Positions 6,587 through 13,855 of a stretch of 17,363 nucleotides of DNA are shown in pieces; the stretch's first letter is position 1, and each line of letters starts with the position of its first letter. The position numbers and the translations under genes are program-made. Source of the stretch: CAYNQN01 sp964530525 (GTDB lineage: Bacteria > Actinomycetota > Acidimicrobiia > Acidimicrobiales > Acidimicrobilacustridaceae); contig CAZHBH010000047.1 in NCBI GenBank assembly GCA_964530525.1, positions 1 through 17,363 on the forward strand, written 5' to 3'. Under the pieces are notes generated by a model. The model ran no database searches, was not told where the DNA came from, and saw only the letters and a program-made list of their open reading frames with translations.

Positions 6587-9500
6587 ATGTGCGGCATCAT
6601 CGCGGTCGTCCGACGCAAGGCTCAACGGCCCGTCCCTGCTTCGTCGCAGATCCTGGAGCTGGTGGAGCCTGTGGTCTCCCGCCTGGGCGGCCCGATCGAG
6701 TCCGATCAGCTCTCGAGCTCGCTCCACGAGTGCGCTCGGCGGTTGAGCCAGGCCGACCGCCTCCTTCGGGGCGTCCCCGGCGCTCGCGCCCTGCTCGGCG
6801 ATCCCGGCCTCCTCGCCTCCCTCGACCGCCTCCTGGAGTCGATCGCGGCCAGCATCCAGGACCTCGAGTCCGACCTCGACTCGTCGTGGTCGCGGTTGGC
6901 GGCATCGGGATCCACGGGTGCCGAGGGCGACTCGCCCCTGGAGGAGGTCAACGCCGGCCTCACCGCCCTCAAGGACGCGCTCTGGGCCCTGCAGCGCGAC
7001 CGCCTCCGCACGGCGCGGGCCGTCGCCGAGCTGGCAGGCCCGGAGCTCGGCGAGGCGGCCGTCGCGGCCTTCACCTCGATCCAGCAGGCCCTCTCCGCCC
7101 TCGACCGCCTGGAGGTGCGCGGCCGCGACTCGGCCGGCCTCTACGTCCTGGTTCGGGACCACGGCTTGGACCTGGACGACCCGACGCTCGCTTCGGCGCT
7201 CCGCGAGCGCGGCCACGACCCCCTCTTCGGCTCCCTGTCGGTGCGCCTGGTGGAGGGCAACCTCGGCTTCGTCTACAAGGCAGCTGCCGAGATCGGCGAG
7301 CTGGGTGACAACACACGCGCCCTGCGGGCCGCGATCGGGGGCGACGAGCTGCTGAGGGCAGCCCTGGCGGCACCCACCGCCCAAGCCCTCGTGCTGGGTC
7401 ACACCCGCTGGGCGAGCGTGGGGACGATCTCACCCGCGAACGCGCACCCTCTCGACTCCGAGGAGCTGGGCACTGCCGACGGACCGTACGTGACGGCGGT
7501 GCTCAACGGCGACGTCGACAACTTCGCCGATCTGAAGGCGGCAGCCGGCCTGGCGATCGCACCGGAGATCACCACCGACGCCAAGGTCATACCCACGCTG
7601 ACCTCGCGCAGGATCGCGGCCTCCGCAGGGAAGAAGGCCTCGACCGATCCGCTCGAGGCCTTCCGCGCCACGGTGAACAAGCTGGACGGATCGATGGGGA
7701 TAGCAGCCAGCTCGGCGGCCGAACCAGCCGATCTCCTCCTCGCGCTCCGCGGGAGCGGGCAGGCCCTCTACGTGGGCATGGCCGAGGACGCCTACATCGT
7801 CGCCAGCGAGCCCTACGGCGTGGTGGAGGAGGCCGATCGCTACCTCCGGATGGACGGCGAGACGATGGCAGAGGCCGGGAACCCTGCCAGCCGTGGCCAG
7901 CTGGTGCGGCTCAGGGGCGAGCACGCCGGATCCGTGCAGGGCACCGAGCGGATGTCCTACGACGGCAGGCCCCTGCCGGTCACCGATTCCGATCTCGTGA
8001 CGGCGGAGATCACGACCCGCGACATCGACAGGGGCGACTTCCCCCACTTCCTGCTCAAGGAGATATCGCAGGCTCCCGACTCGTTCCGCAAGACGTTGCG
8101 CGGGAAGCTCGTGGAGACCGCCGACGGCCTTCGGGTGGGGCTCCCCGAAGGCGTGCTGAGCGAGGACATGAGGCGGCGCCTCCGCGACGGCGACGTCCGT
8201 CGCATCCTCGTCATCGGGCAGGGCACAGCGGCGGTCGCCGGCCACAGCCTGGCCGTGGGCCTGGGTGTGGCCGCCCCGGACTCGGACGTGACCGTGACGC
8301 CCGTCCTCGCCACCGAGCTCTCGGGGTTCGACCTGCGAGACGACATGAGCGACACGTTGGTGGTGGCCATCAGCCAGTCGGGGACCACCACCGACACCAA
8401 CCGCACCGTCGACCTGGTCCGAGCCAGGGGTGCTTCGGTCATCGCCATCGTCAACCGCCGCAACAGCGACCTCACCGACAAGGTCGACGGCGTGCTCTAC
8501 ACCAGCGACGGGCGGGACGTGGAGATGGCGGTCGCCTCGACGAAGGCCTTCTACTCGCAGGTCGCCGCCTGCTTCCTCCTGGCGTTCGCGCTGGGCGCCG
8601 AGCTGCGGGGCGATCCGCGCCCGACGCCCGAGGCCGCGTCGGTGCTCCAGGCGCTGCGGGCGCTCCCCGAGGCGATGGCCGCCACCCTCGAGCTGCGTCC
8701 GCAGCTCGCCCGCGCCGCCACCGAGCTGGCCCCCAGGCGGCGCTACTGGGCCGTCGTGGGCAACGGCGTGAACCGCATCGCCGCCTCGGAGCTGCGCATC
8801 AAGCTCTCCGAGCTCTGCTACAAGTCGATCGCCTGCGACAGCACCGAGGACAAGAAGCACATCGACCTCTCGTCCGAGCCGCTCATAGTGGTGTGCGCCG
8901 CAGGGCTGAACGGGTCGACAGCCGACGACGTGGCCAAGGAGGTGGCCATATACCGCGCGCACAAGGCCGCTCCCCTGGTGATCGCCACCGAGGGCGACGC
9001 TCGCTTCGGGGCAGCCCTCCAGGCCGTCCTCGTGCCCGAGACCCATCCCTCGCTCGCGTTCGTCCTGTCGGCCATGGCAGGTCACCTCTTCGGCTACGAG
9101 GCGGCCCTGGCCATCGACGCCCAGGCGCTCCCGCTGCGCGAGGCGCGCGCTGCGGTGGAGTCGGTGGTGGCCGAGGCGGGCGACGACGACGGGCTGGTGC
9201 TTCTCGAGCGGCTTAACCAGCGCCTGGCCCCTCTCGCTGCTCGCTTCTTCGACGACCTCCGGGCCGGCGAGCACGACGGTCACCTCGACGCCAGCGCGGC
9301 CGTGAAGCTCGCCTCGCTGCTGAGGTACGCGCTGGGCACGGTGCCACTGGAGTCGTACCAGGCCGAGCACGGCAAGGTCGGCACGCCAGCGGTGGTCATC
9401 GAGGACCTCCTGGCAGCGCTCACGAAGGCCATCGAGGAGCTCACCCGTCCAGTTGACGCGATAAAGCACCAGGCCAAGACCGTGACGGTGGGCATATCGC

Positions 9501-10105
9501 GCGCAGACGAGACGCTCCTCTCGGTGCGACTGGTGCGGGAGGTGCTCGACACCGGAGTGGCGCGCGACCACCTCAGCTACAGCTCGCTGCGGACGTTGGC
9601 GGCGCTCGATCCCCTCGTCGCCGACGTGCTGGGCTACACCCGCTACGCCGTGGAGCGCTACGCCTCCGACGGCTACGGCCCGGCGGAGCTCCCCGGTGTG
9701 GCTCCGGAGCAGACGGCGGTGGTCGTGGACAGGGGCGGGCTGGGCCGTGAGCTGCGCAGTCGCACCGAGGACAACCCCGTGCTGCGGGGCACGAAGCACC
9801 GGGTCGCCAACGAGCGCCAGGTGCTGCTCGCCCAGGGCCGCAGCGACGGCCGTACGGTGCTGATAGTTCCAGAGCTCAAGGAAGGGGCGACGGTGGGGCT
9901 GTCGCTCTTGCACGTCTCGCTCGTCGAGCACCTGCCCGTCACCACGCTGCGCGCCGTGCTGGCCGGCTACCGCGATCGCTACGAGGCCATCAGGGACGCG
10001 GTCACCGAGACCGAGCCCGTCTTCCGTGACGACCTGCTCGCCGACGTGCCGATCATCGAGTTGATGACGGCCCCCGTCTACGAGCTCGCCGAGCGCTGGC
10101 GATGA
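6587..10105 (+). CDS. enlarged GlmS-like glutamine-fructose-6-phosphate aminotransferase (1172 aa)
   Basis: GlmS makes glucosamine-6-phosphate from fructose-6-phosphate and glutamine. C2 (MCGIIAVV) is the expected glutaminase nucleophile. About 160 mostly helical residues (roughly 10-172) then separate it from the rest of the glutaminase domain: RGRDSAGLYV (D181), HTRW with R274, N307-G308 and D331. The usual Thr-His-Gly after HTRWA is Ser-Val-Gly here. SIS1 spans about 538-690 with SQSGTTTDT at 596-604 and VASTKAF. SIS2 spans about 717-843; E742 and H758 are 16 residues apart, exactly like the catalytic Glu488/His504 of E. coli GlmS. AKTVTVG with K964 resembles the GlmS C-tail AKSVTVE (Lys603), but about 110 extra residues precede it and 203 follow. 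Context right after glmM supports a GlmS role; the added regions are of unknown function. Confidence 0.88.
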   Translation: MCGIIAVVRRKAQRPVPASSQILELVEPVVSRLGGPIESDQLSSSLHECARRLSQADRLLRGVPGARALLGDPGLLASLDRLLESIAASIQDLESDLDSSWSRLAASGSTGAEGDSPLEEVNAGLTALKDALWALQRDRLRTARAVAELAGPELGEAAVAAFTSIQQALSALDRLEVRGRDSAGLYVLVRDHGLDLDDPTLASALRERGHDPLFGSLSVRLVEGNLGFVYKAAAEIGELGDNTRALRAAIGGDELLRAALAAPTAQALVLGHTRWASVGTISPANAHPLDSEELGTADGPYVTAVLNGDVDNFADLKAAAGLAIAPEITTDAKVIPTLTSRRIAASAGKKASTDPLEAFRATVNKLDGSMGIAASSAAEPADLLLALRGSGQALYVGMAEDAYIVASEPYGVVEEADRYLRMDGETMAEAGNPASRGQLVRLRGEHAGSVQGTERMSYDGRPLPVTDSDLVTAEITTRDIDRGDFPHFLLKEISQAPDSFRKTLRGKLVETADGLRVGLPEGVLSEDMRRRLRDGDVRRILVIGQGTAAVAGHSLAVGLGVAAPDSDVTVTPVLATELSGFDLRDDMSDTLVVAISQSGTTTDTNRTVDLVRARGASVIAIVNRRNSDLTDKVDGVLYTSDGRDVEMAVASTKAFYSQVAACFLLAFALGAELRGDPRPTPEAASVLQALRALPEAMAATLELRPQLARAATELAPRRRYWAVVGNGVNRIAASELRIKLSELCYKSIACDSTEDKKHIDLSSEPLIVVCAAGLNGSTADDVAKEVAIYRAHKAAPLVIATEGDARFGAALQAVLVPETHPSLAFVLSAMAGHLFGYEAALAIDAQALPLREARAAVESVVAEAGDDDGLVLLERLNQRLAPLAARFFDDLRAGEHDGHLDASAAVKLASLLRYALGTVPLESYQAEHGKVGTPAVVIEDLLAALTKAIEELTRPVDAIKHQAKTVTVGISRADETLLSVRLVREVLDTGVARDHLSYSSLRTLAALDPLVADVLGYTRYAVERYASDGYGPAELPGVAPEQTAVVVDRGGLGRELRSRTEDNPVLRGTKHRVANERQVLLAQGRSDGRTVLIVPELKEGATVGLSLLHVSLVEHLPVTTLRAVLAGYRDRYEAIRDAVTETEPVFRDDLLADVPIIELMTAPVYELAERWR

Positions 10106-10112
10106 CCATGTC

Positions 10113-10134
10113 GGCCCCCCCGGCGCTTGGGGCC
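10113..10134 (+). repeat. inverted repeat after the glmS-like gene
   Basis: GGCCCC (10113-10118) and GGGGCC (10129-10134) form a six-base-pair stem with a ten-base loop, eight bases after the stop. The 94-base gap to the next gene is otherwise C/G-rich with no clear promoter. It may be a weak terminator, but in such GC-rich DNA a short repeat like this can arise by chance. Confidence 0.25.
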
Positions 10135-10199
10135 CCACTCGTTCGCTCCGCTCACCCCGTTCGGCCTGGCGGCCCCTACGTGCACCCTCCAGGGGGCAG

Positions 10200-11522
10200 G
10201 TGTCGGTGATCGGGATCGGGACCGATCTGGTCGACGTCGGGCGGTTCCGAGAAGTGCTCGAACGGACCCCGACCATCGTGGAGCGCCTCTTCACCGACGG
10301 CGAGAGGAAGTACGCGGAGCTGCGGGCCGACCCCGCAGAGAGGCTGGCTGTCCGGTTCGCAGCGAAGGAGGCGGTGTTGAAGGCCATGGGCCTCGGCCTC
10401 GGGAGCGTGGAGCTCCGGGAGATCGAGGTCGTGCGGGCCGAGAGCGGGCAGCCTTCTCTCGTGCTGCACGGCTCGGCCGAGCAGGCGGCCTCGGAGCGCG
10501 GGGTGGGCCGTTGGCTGCTCACCCTCAGCCACTCTGACCACGTCGCTTCGGCCACCGCTGTGGCGCTCGGCTCGACCCAACCCGAACTGGCGCACCTACG
10601 TCGTCGGGTCGCTGCCGCAGGTACGCGAGCTCGTGCTCCGGAGACCCCGGGGGCCGTTCCCGGCGGGGAAGGGGCCGAGGGGGTTCATCTGGTCACGTCA
10701 GCGGACGTGGCCGCCTGGTTGCCCCGGCGCCCGAGCGAGGCCCACAAGTGGCAGACAGCACTTTGTCTCGTCGCCGGGAGCCCCGGTATGTCCGGTGCCG
10801 CTGCGCTCGCTGCAGGAGGGGCGCAGAGAGCGGGTGCCGGCTACGTGCGCCTGTGCACCCCAGGGGGCCTCGCCTCGGGCGTGCCGATGGAGGTGGTGCA
10901 GGTGGAGCTGCCCTCCGAAGGCTGGGCGCAAGCGGTGCTCGAGGATCTCGACCGGTTCTCTGCCCTCGTGGTGGGCAACGGCCTGGGCACCGGCGTGGAT
11001 ACCGAGTCGGAGGTGCGCCGGTTGGTTGCCGGGGCGGGGGGCATGCCGACGGTGGTGGATGCGGACGGCATCACGGCGCTCGGAGTCGACGCCTCCCAGG
11101 TGATCGGTTCCCGCTCCCCGGGCGGCGAGCCCTCGGTGGTGCTCACCCCGCACGACGGCGAGTTCGCGAGGCTCGCGGGGTCACCACCCGGCGACGACCG
11201 CGTGGCCTCGGCGAGGCAGCTTGCCTCCCGGCTCGGTGCCGTCGTGCTCCTGAAGGGCTCCACCACGACGGTGGCCCATCCCGACGGCCGGGTGCTGCTC
11301 AGCAGCACCGGAGACTCGCGCCTCGCCACTGCCGGGACCGGCGACGTGCTCGCAGGCGTGGTCGGCGCCCTGTGTGCCTCCGGGCTCGACCCGTGGCGGG
11401 CGGCGGGCCTCGGAGCGTTCATCCACGGACTGGCCGGGGCCCTAGGCTGGCGCATCGGGCTGGTGGCCAGCGACCTGCTGTCCACGCTCCCGCTAGTGCT
11501 TCAAGAGCTCGCCGACGGCTAG
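10200..11522 (+). CDS. fused holo-[ACP] synthase (AcpS) and ADP-dependent NAD(P)HX dehydratase (NnrD)
   Basis: Residues 1-123 are AcpS, which transfers phosphopantetheine from CoA to acyl carrier protein: GIGTDLVDVGRF with metal ligand D9 and RFAAKEAVLKAMG with E57 and K61. Residues about 155-440 are NnrD, which uses ADP (or ATP) to dehydrate damaged NAD(P)H hydrates: LVTSADVAAWLP, VAGSPGMSGAA, RAGAGYVRLCTP, GNGLGTG, VVDADGITAL, LTPHDGEFARLAG, VLLKGSTTTV and ATAGTGDVLAG with catalytic D382. The linker (124-154) is Ala/Arg/Gly/Pro-rich. No stop or obvious restart separates the domains. The NnrE epimerase domain, commonly fused before NnrD, is absent. AGGGGG at 10191-10196 suits either the GTG at 10200 or the GTG at 10206; the latter gives the more usual AcpS start. 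Confidence 0.93.
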   Translation: MSVIGIGTDLVDVGRFREVLERTPTIVERLFTDGERKYAELRADPAERLAVRFAAKEAVLKAMGLGLGSVELREIEVVRAESGQPSLVLHGSAEQAASERGVGRWLLTLSHSDHVASATAVALGSTQPELAHLRRRVAAAGTRARAPETPGAVPGGEGAEGVHLVTSADVAAWLPRRPSEAHKWQTALCLVAGSPGMSGAAALAAGGAQRAGAGYVRLCTPGGLASGVPMEVVQVELPSEGWAQAVLEDLDRFSALVVGNGLGTGVDTESEVRRLVAGAGGMPTVVDADGITALGVDASQVIGSRSPGGEPSVVLTPHDGEFARLAGSPPGDDRVASARQLASRLGAVVLLKGSTTTVAHPDGRVLLSSTGDSRLATAGTGDVLAGVVGALCASGLDPWRAAGLGAFIHGLAGALGWRIGLVASDLLSTLPLVLQELADG

Positions 11523-11526
11523 GAGG
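11521..11526 (+). promoter_or_regulatory. strong ribosome binding site of the CBS protein
   Basis: AGGAGG at 11521-11526 is a perfect Shine-Dalgarno, five bases before the ATG at 11532. It overlaps the last two bases of the preceding stop codon, which shows that the CBS gene is read from the same mRNA as the AcpS-NnrD gene. Confidence 0.8.
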
Positions 11527-11531
11527 CCCGG

Positions 11532-12038
11532 ATGCTGCGTGATGTCCCCGTGCGGGATGTGATGACCACCGAGGTGATCTCGTTCACGCCGGACCAGAAC
11601 GTCCAGGAGGCCATGACCCGCCTCCTCGACGCCGGGGTCGACGCCGGTCCGGTGGTGAACGACCGCAACGAGGTGGTGGGCATGCTCTCCACGGGGGACC
11701 TCATCGTGGAGGAGGCCAGGGTCCACTTCCCGACCGTGGTGAACTTCCTGGGGGTGAACGTCACCCTGCCGTTCAACGAGCGCAAGCTCGACGAGACGAT
11801 GGAGAAGGCGCTGGGGGCGCTCGTGGGCGAGGTCATGACCGACCGTCCCCACGTGGTGGGTCCTGACGACACGGTGGAGGACGCAGCCACGATCATGCAC
11901 GACAACGACTTCTCACGACTCCCGGTGGTCGACGGCGACGGGCGCCTGGTGGGCCTCCTCGCCAGGGGCGACATAGTGAGGGCGATCGTGGAGGGAGCAG
12001 GCGACGGCGGAGGCTCCCCCAAGGGCTCGAAGGCCTGA
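11532..12038 (+). CDS. two-CBS-domain protein
   Basis: CBS domain pairs (Bateman modules) bind adenine nucleotides or related ligands and usually regulate a partner. This 168-residue protein consists of little else. CBS1 runs from about residue 5 (VRDVMTTEVISFTPDQNVQE) to 58 (MLSTGDLIVEE). A linker follows, containing PTVVNFLGVNVTLPFNERKL. CBS2 runs from about 97 (VGEVMTDRPHVVGPDDTVED) to 155 (GLLARGDIVRAIVEG). No catalytic or membrane domain is present, and the C-terminus is a short Gly/Ser/Lys tail. The ligand and partner cannot be told from sequence. Position between nnrD and alr in what looks like one operon suggests a link to nucleotide state or cell-wall metabolism, but that is only context. 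Confidence 0.92.
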   Translation: MLRDVPVRDVMTTEVISFTPDQNVQEAMTRLLDAGVDAGPVVNDRNEVVGMLSTGDLIVEEARVHFPTVVNFLGVNVTLPFNERKLDETMEKALGALVGEVMTDRPHVVGPDDTVEDAATIMHDNDFSRLPVVDGDGRLVGLLARGDIVRAIVEGAGDGGGSPKGSKA

Positions 12039-12056
12039 GGCCTCGTAGGGGCGACC

Positions 12057-13166
12057 GTGCGAGCTGCACGAGCTGAGGTCGACCTGGGGGCGATCGAACG
12101 AAACATCGCGACCCTCGCGGAGCTGGCCTCCCCATCTCGTCTGTGCGCGGTGGTGAAGGCGGACGGCTACGGGCACGGCGCCATCGCGGTCGGAGAGGCG
12201 GCGTTGGCCGCCGGAGCCTCATGGCTCGGAGTCGCGCTGGTGGAGGAGGGAGCAGTGCTCCGCAAGGCCGGGATAGAGGCTCCCGTGTTGCTCCTCTCGC
12301 AGCCCAGGTTCGGCGACATCGACGCGGCGCTGCGCTGGGACCTGCGTCTCACGCTCTACACGCCGGAGGGGATCCTGGAGGCCGGCAAGGCGGCAGCCGA
12401 GATCGGCACGGTGGCCAAGGTTCACCTCAAGGTCGACACGGGGATGAACCGCGTCGGCTGCCGGCCGGCGGAGGCCGTGGCGATGGCCACCTCCGTGGCG
12501 GCCGACCCCCACCTGGAGCTCGAGGCCGTGTGGACCCACTGCGCGGCGGCCGACGAGGCTGGGTCCTTCACCGACGAGCAGCTAGATCGCTTCGACGCGG
12601 TGGTCCGCGAGCTCGAGGAGGCGGGTCTGCGACCACCGATGGCCCACGCGGCCAACTCGGCCGCGACGATCGACCACCCCAGGGCCCGGATGGACCTGGT
12701 CCGCGTGGGGATAGGGGTCTACGGACTTGCCCCCTCGCCGTTCCTCGCCGGCCGAGCCCAGCTCCAGCCGGCGATGAAGCTGCGAGCGGAGGTCTCGATG
12801 GTCAAGCGGGTGCCGGCGGGCGAGTCCATCTCCTACGGGCGCAGGCACTTCGCTGATCGTGACACCACGATCGCCACCGTGCCGATCGGATATGCCGACG
12901 GGGTGCCCCGGCGGCTGGCCGCGGCCGGCGGGGAGGTGCTGGTGGGCGGCCGCCGACGTCCGATCGTGGGTGTGGTCACCATGGACCAGCTCATGGTGGA
13001 CTGCGGTGACGACCTCGTCGTCGTGGGTGACGAGGTGGTGCTCATCGGCGAGCAGGGAAGCGAGCAGGTGACGGCCGACGAGTGGGCGGAGCGGCTCGGC
13101 ACCATCAACTACGAGGTGGTCTGCGCCATCGGTCCGCGGGTTCCTCGGACGTACGTGCGGCCCTGA
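12057..13166 (+). CDS. alr: alanine racemase, PLP-dependent
   Basis: Alr interconverts L- and D-alanine and supplies D-Ala for peptidoglycan. The PLP-binding lysine is K34 in VVKADGYGHGA, and the second catalytic base is Y260 in SISYGRRHF, contributed across the dimer interface. The motifs VDTGMNRVG, HAANSAAT, RVGIGVYGL, VPIGYADGVPRRL and VTMDQLMVD are all present, and 369 residues is the normal size. The GTG at 12057 is chosen for AGGGG at 12047-12051, five bases upstream, and for the MRAARAEVDLGAIERN start. A small AGGCC-TGA-GGCCT repeat (12031-12043) surrounds the preceding stop codon. The acpS-nnrD-alr order is common in Actinobacteria. Confidence 0.97.
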   Translation: MRAARAEVDLGAIERNIATLAELASPSRLCAVVKADGYGHGAIAVGEAALAAGASWLGVALVEEGAVLRKAGIEAPVLLLSQPRFGDIDAALRWDLRLTLYTPEGILEAGKAAAEIGTVAKVHLKVDTGMNRVGCRPAEAVAMATSVAADPHLELEAVWTHCAAADEAGSFTDEQLDRFDAVVRELEEAGLRPPMAHAANSAATIDHPRARMDLVRVGIGVYGLAPSPFLAGRAQLQPAMKLRAEVSMVKRVPAGESISYGRRHFADRDTTIATVPIGYADGVPRRLAAAGGEVLVGGRRRPIVGVVTMDQLMVDCGDDLVVVGDEVVLIGEQGSEQVTADEWAERLGTINYEVVCAIGPRVPRTYVRP

Positions 13167-13238
13167 GGACCCACTGCGACCAGCGCCCTCCGAAGCCGTG
13201 GCGCACCGGACCCAGGGGCCGCCGGTCCATGGCGCCGG

Positions 13239-13244
13239 TAGGCT
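13239..13244 (+). promoter_or_regulatory. candidate -10 box before udg
   Basis: TAGGCT, identical to the box at 6572-6577, ends eight bases before the GTG at 13253. No Shine-Dalgarno is present, so a leaderless transcript starting at or near the GTG is likely. If so, the in-frame ATG at 13229, which lies upstream of the box, is not the start. The 86-base gap from alr otherwise shows nothing clear. Confidence 0.4.
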
Positions 13245-13252
13245 CTGGGGCC

Positions 13253-13855
13253 GTGCCGATCGCCCTGGAAGTGCTGCGTGAAGAGGCGCTCGGCTGCACC
13301 AGCTGCAAGCTCGCCCAGCTCGGCCGCACCCAGGTGGTGTTCGGAACGGGGCTAGCCGAAGCCGACGTGATGTTCGTCGGCGAGGGGCCCGGTGCCGAGG
13401 AGGACAGGCAGGGCTTGCCGTTCGTGGGACGCTCGGGGAAGCTCCTGGACCAGCTCCTGGCCGACGAGCTGGGCATCTCTCGGGAGCAGGTGTACATCGC
13501 CAACGTGGTCAAGTGCCGACCTCCGGGCAATCGGGATCCGGAGCCCGACGAGATCGATGCGTGCCGCCCTTGGCTCGCTCGCCAGATCGAGCTGGTCTCA
13601 CCTGTGGTCGTCGTTACCCTCGGGAAGTTCGCAGCTCAGCTGCTGCTCGCCACCGACGAGCCCATCTCGCGGCTCCGAGGTCGGGTGCACCCCTACGGAT
13701 CGCGGGTCCTGGTGCCCACCTTCCACCCCGCCTACGCCTTGCGTGGCGGGGGCGAGCCATTGGCGAAGATGCGCGCCGACCTGGTCAGGGTCAAGCAGGT
13801 CTTGGCAGGACAGGGACGGCTCACCGGCACGACGGCCGGCGTCGACGGCCGATGA
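13253..13855 (+). CDS. family 4 (iron-sulfur) uracil-DNA glycosylase
   Basis: Family 4 UDGs excise uracil from DNA and carry a [4Fe-4S] cluster; they were first studied in thermophiles but are widespread. The four cluster cysteines are visible: C15 and C18 (GCTSCKL), C88 (VVKCRPPGNR) and C104 (IDACRPWL). Motif A is GEGPGAEEDRQGLPFVG (residues 43-59) and motif B is H158 in TFHPAYALR. With the GTG at 13253 the protein has 200 residues, beginning MPIALEVLREEALGC; the ATG at 13229 would add eight residues with no family support. It reads into tsaE through an ATGA overlap. Some relatives have been named as DNA polymerase-related proteins, but the motif set here is that of the glycosylase. Confidence 0.93.
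   Translation: MPIALEVLREEALGCTSCKLAQLGRTQVVFGTGLAEADVMFVGEGPGAEEDRQGLPFVGRSGKLLDQLLADELGISREQVYIANVVKCRPPGNRDPEPDEIDACRPWLARQIELVSPVVVVTLGKFAAQLLLATDEPISRLRGRVHPYGSRVLVPTFHPAYALRGGGEPLAKMRADLVRVKQVLAGQGRLTGTTAGVDGR

Noticed and set aside
5860..7308. Plus-strand frame with Gly/Arg/Pro-rich product overlapping glmM
   Set aside because: It is an out-of-frame shadow of glmM and the glmS-like gene; its composition is that of a shifted GC-rich frame.
5633..7402. 589-codon minus-strand frame across glmM and the glmS-like gene
   Set aside because: It overlaps two securely identified plus-strand genes, has low-complexity composition and shows no start context or domain.
7430..10555. Very long open frame on the minus strand opposite the glmS-like gene
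   Set aside because: It is composed of Arg/Gly/His/Val-rich sequence without any family motif and mirrors the plus-strand gene. Long antisense frames are common in DNA this GC-rich.
12031..12043. AGGCC-TGA-GGCCT hairpin at the CBS stop codon
   Set aside because: Only five base pairs with a three-base loop that is the stop codon; too weak to call a terminator.
13082..13252. Longer starts for the uracil-DNA glycosylase
   Set aside because: They overlap alr or lie upstream of the proposed -10 box, and the added residues have no family support.
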